Positions 6,429 to 7,621 of a stretch of 7,621 bases of DNA are shown in pieces (the stretch's first letter is position 1; each line of letters starts with the position of its first letter). Source of the stretch: an uncultured Litorilinea sp. (GTDB lineage: Bacteria > Chloroflexota > Anaerolineae > Caldilineales > Caldilineaceae); NCBI GenBank assembly GCA_946885925.1, contig CAMPHP010000126.1:1-7621 (forward strand), in the 5' to 3' direction. The notes under the pieces are model-generated. The model did no database searches. It was not told where the DNA came from and saw only the letters and a program-made list of their open reading frames with translations. The translations under genes and the position numbers were made by a program.

Positions 6429-7373
6429 TTACGCACTCGGCGCAGGGGGAGGCGTTGATACGATCTGGGGCTTGGGCTTGCTGAGCCTGCGGAAGAGCAA
6501 GCGCAGCAGCCAGACGAAGATAGTAAGCGGAATCAGTGCCAAGAGTACCAGCGGCAAGACGAACATGACAAACCAAATTGCTATATTCCCCAAAACCTGC
6601 ACGGCACTGACCAGTGCCCGCTGTGCCTCACGCGCCACAGCAGACGGTCGCCAGCCCTCTTCTACCACAGGCAGATTCGCCGAATCCGGGGTGAGCTCAA
6701 CCTCAATCGTTGAGAGTGAGATCAAATTATCCCACATATTCTTGCGCCCGCGCAGCGTCTCGATCTCCCCACGCACCTCGGTCAACGTGCGATAGACCGC
6801 CATAATATCCTCGGATGTGGAGTTGGGCCGCTCGCGTACTTCCTCCAACATGGCAAGCAACTCTTGCTCGGTTGCCTCCAAGTTGCGAATTTGGGCATCT
6901 GTGTCACTGTATTGGTCAGTCACATCTTCGCGGTTAAGCGAGCGCGACTCCACTGTTATCGCCATCTCCGTCAATCGATCCAGCGCGGTCTCTAAATTCT
7001 CAGAGGGAACGCGCAGGGTGATCGAGCCTTGTAGAACCTCGCTGCTGTCCCAGGTGGAGCGATAGAGATTAGAGGTAGAAACATAACCGCCCAACTCATC
7101 CATCAACGTGCTAATGGCATCCACGGTAGCTTGGGTGTCAGCCACAACCAGGTCGATACTGGCGCGGGCAATGATCTTCCGATTGGCTGAAGCCGCGCCT
7201 TCACTGCCCGGCGCTTGGGCCACCGCCTCTCCCCCAGAACTTGGCTCCATCGCAGCCGGGGCACTTGAACTAGCCTCGGGCCTTGCGCTCGCACACGCCG
7301 CCAAGACCAGCGCGCTAATTACCCACACCGCTACAACCCACTTTCGCACAGCCTCCATCCTCTGATTCTTCAT
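6429..7373 (-). CDS. DUF4349-domain lipoprotein with a C-terminal membrane helix
   Basis: A 314-residue envelope protein. Residues 1-27 form a lipoprotein signal: basic start (K2, R5, R10, K11), hydrophobic core, and lipobox L24-A-A-C27. Residues 28-63 are a Ser/Ala/Pro/Glu/Gly-rich linker. Residues 65-230 match the DUF4349 pattern: RKIIARASIDLVVADTQ, GGYVSTSN, LQGSITLRVPSENLETALD, then SLNREDVTDQYSDTDAQIRN leading into a likely coiled coil (about 158-212). Next comes a Leu/Ile/Val-rich membrane segment (about 264-294) and a basic tail RLLFRRLSKPKP with Pro-rich end, consistent with the C-terminus in the cytoplasm. It is thus anchored at both ends: lipid outside, helix inside. Family function is unknown. 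ATG 7373 is chosen because AAGGG (7383-7387) lies 9 nt upstream and the full signal peptide results; an ATG at 7358 would be less well placed. It ends in TAA (6431-6429), showing TAA is an ordinary stop here. It is convergent with the permease gene. Confidence 0.88.
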   Translation of the reverse strand: MKNQRMEAVRKWVVAVWVISALVLAACASARPEASSSAPAAMEPSSGGEAVAQAPGSEGAASANRKIIARASIDLVVADTQATVDAISTLMDELGGYVSTSNLYRSTWDSSEVLQGSITLRVPSENLETALDRLTEMAITVESRSLNREDVTDQYSDTDAQIRNLEATEQELLAMLEEVRERPNSTSEDIMAVYRTLTEVRGEIETLRGRKNMWDNLISLSTIEVELTPDSANLPVVEEGWRPSAVAREAQRALVSAVQVLGNIAIWFVMFVLPLVLLALIPLTIFVWLLRLLFRRLSKPKPQIVSTPPPAPSA

Positions 7374-7621
7374 TTAATTTTGCCCTTGTGAATACCCAAA
7401 ATGGGTTGCCCTTTGTTGATGATCGAAACTACGTTAAACGTAGGTGGTTCCCTGTAAATCACACCAGGATGCAATTCATCTTATATTTCATCTTGTACTA
7501 TCTATTTAGTATACGAACTATTATACGAAAAGAGTGCCCACTTTGCTCCGCCAATTTCTCTAGTAAATCAAATGATTCCTACACCAATTGGCGCGACTAT
7601 CCAATCCTGATGATACAATAG
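7374..7621. other. AT-rich upstream region of the lipoprotein gene, no convincing gene
   Basis: This stretch is clearly more AT-rich than the genes. It probably carries the lipoprotein promoter. On the minus strand TATAAT (7525-7520) is a perfect -10 hexamer, but no good -35 box stands at the right distance. A 77-codon plus-strand frame (GTG 7388 to TAG 7621) has no ribosome site, no recognisable domain and unusual composition, so I do not call it a gene. A short palindrome (7429-7443) and an 8-bp direct repeat (7510-7529) are listed separately. Confidence 0.4.
7429..7443. repeat. 15-bp palindrome upstream of the lipoprotein gene
   Basis: CTACGTT (7429-7435) and AACGTAG (7437-7443) are perfect inverted arms around a single A. 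The site lies 56 nt upstream of the lipoprotein ATG. The size and symmetry fit a dimeric regulator operator, but no regulator gene is in view, and one occurrence of this length is not proof. Confidence 0.35.

Noticed and set aside
7388..7621. 77-codon plus-strand frame starting with GTG
   Set aside because: No ribosome site, no family signature beyond one CxxC, AT-driven composition, and it lies in the probable promoter region of the divergent lipoprotein gene.
1..7621. CRISPR array, insertion sequence, tRNA or rRNA
   Set aside because: No regularly spaced repeats, transposase motifs, terminal inverted repeats or tRNA-like arms were seen.

Overview
This is bacterial chromosomal DNA of moderate GC content. 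It has Shine-Dalgarno-led genes, an intrinsic terminator and a lipobox lipoprotein. The gene mix (beta-CASP RNA exonuclease, AdeC-type adenine deaminase, a PLP aminotransferase pair, a TSUP permease and a DUF4349 lipoprotein) would suit a Chloroflexota-like or similar environmental bacterium. That placement is a guess: there is no rRNA or other phylogenetic marker here. I saw no mobile element, CRISPR array, tRNA or phage gene.

Layout. 1-767 (minus) is the N-terminal part of a metallo-beta-lactamase/beta-CASP RNA-processing exonuclease, cut by the left window edge. 768-1086 is a divergent intergenic region with several structures: two tandem DnaA-box-like 9-mers next to the exonuclease start, a nested hairpin, and a leader hairpin built on a 13-bp tandem repeat ahead of ade. 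1087-2814 (plus) is a complete adenine deaminase. After a 200-bp gap, 3015-4211 (plus) is a full-length aspartate aminotransferase gene of the E. coli AspC type, broken by an in-frame TAA at codon 28. 4273-5445 (plus) is an intact aminotransferase of a different class I subgroup, followed 12 nt later by a TauE/SafE-type permease (5458-6249). A strong bidirectional terminator at 6324-6382 separates this block from a convergent DUF4349 lipoprotein gene (6429-7373, minus). 7374-7621 is AT-rich upstream DNA with a short palindrome and no convincing gene.

Function. The window is mostly housekeeping: RNA turnover, purine salvage (adenine to hypoxanthine plus ammonia), amino acid/2-oxo acid nitrogen transfer, anion export and an envelope lipoprotein of unknown role. 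The most notable point is the single nonsense codon in the otherwise perfectly conserved aspC frame. Its ribosome binding site and ATG lie upstream of the stop, the whole reading frame aligns without gaps to E. coli AspC as I remember it, and another gene in the window ends in TAA, so codon reassignment is unlikely. The intact neighbouring aminotransferase may cover the lost activity. The regulatory structures around the exonuclease/ade divergent region are the next most interesting. I did not find a convincing new multi-gene system.
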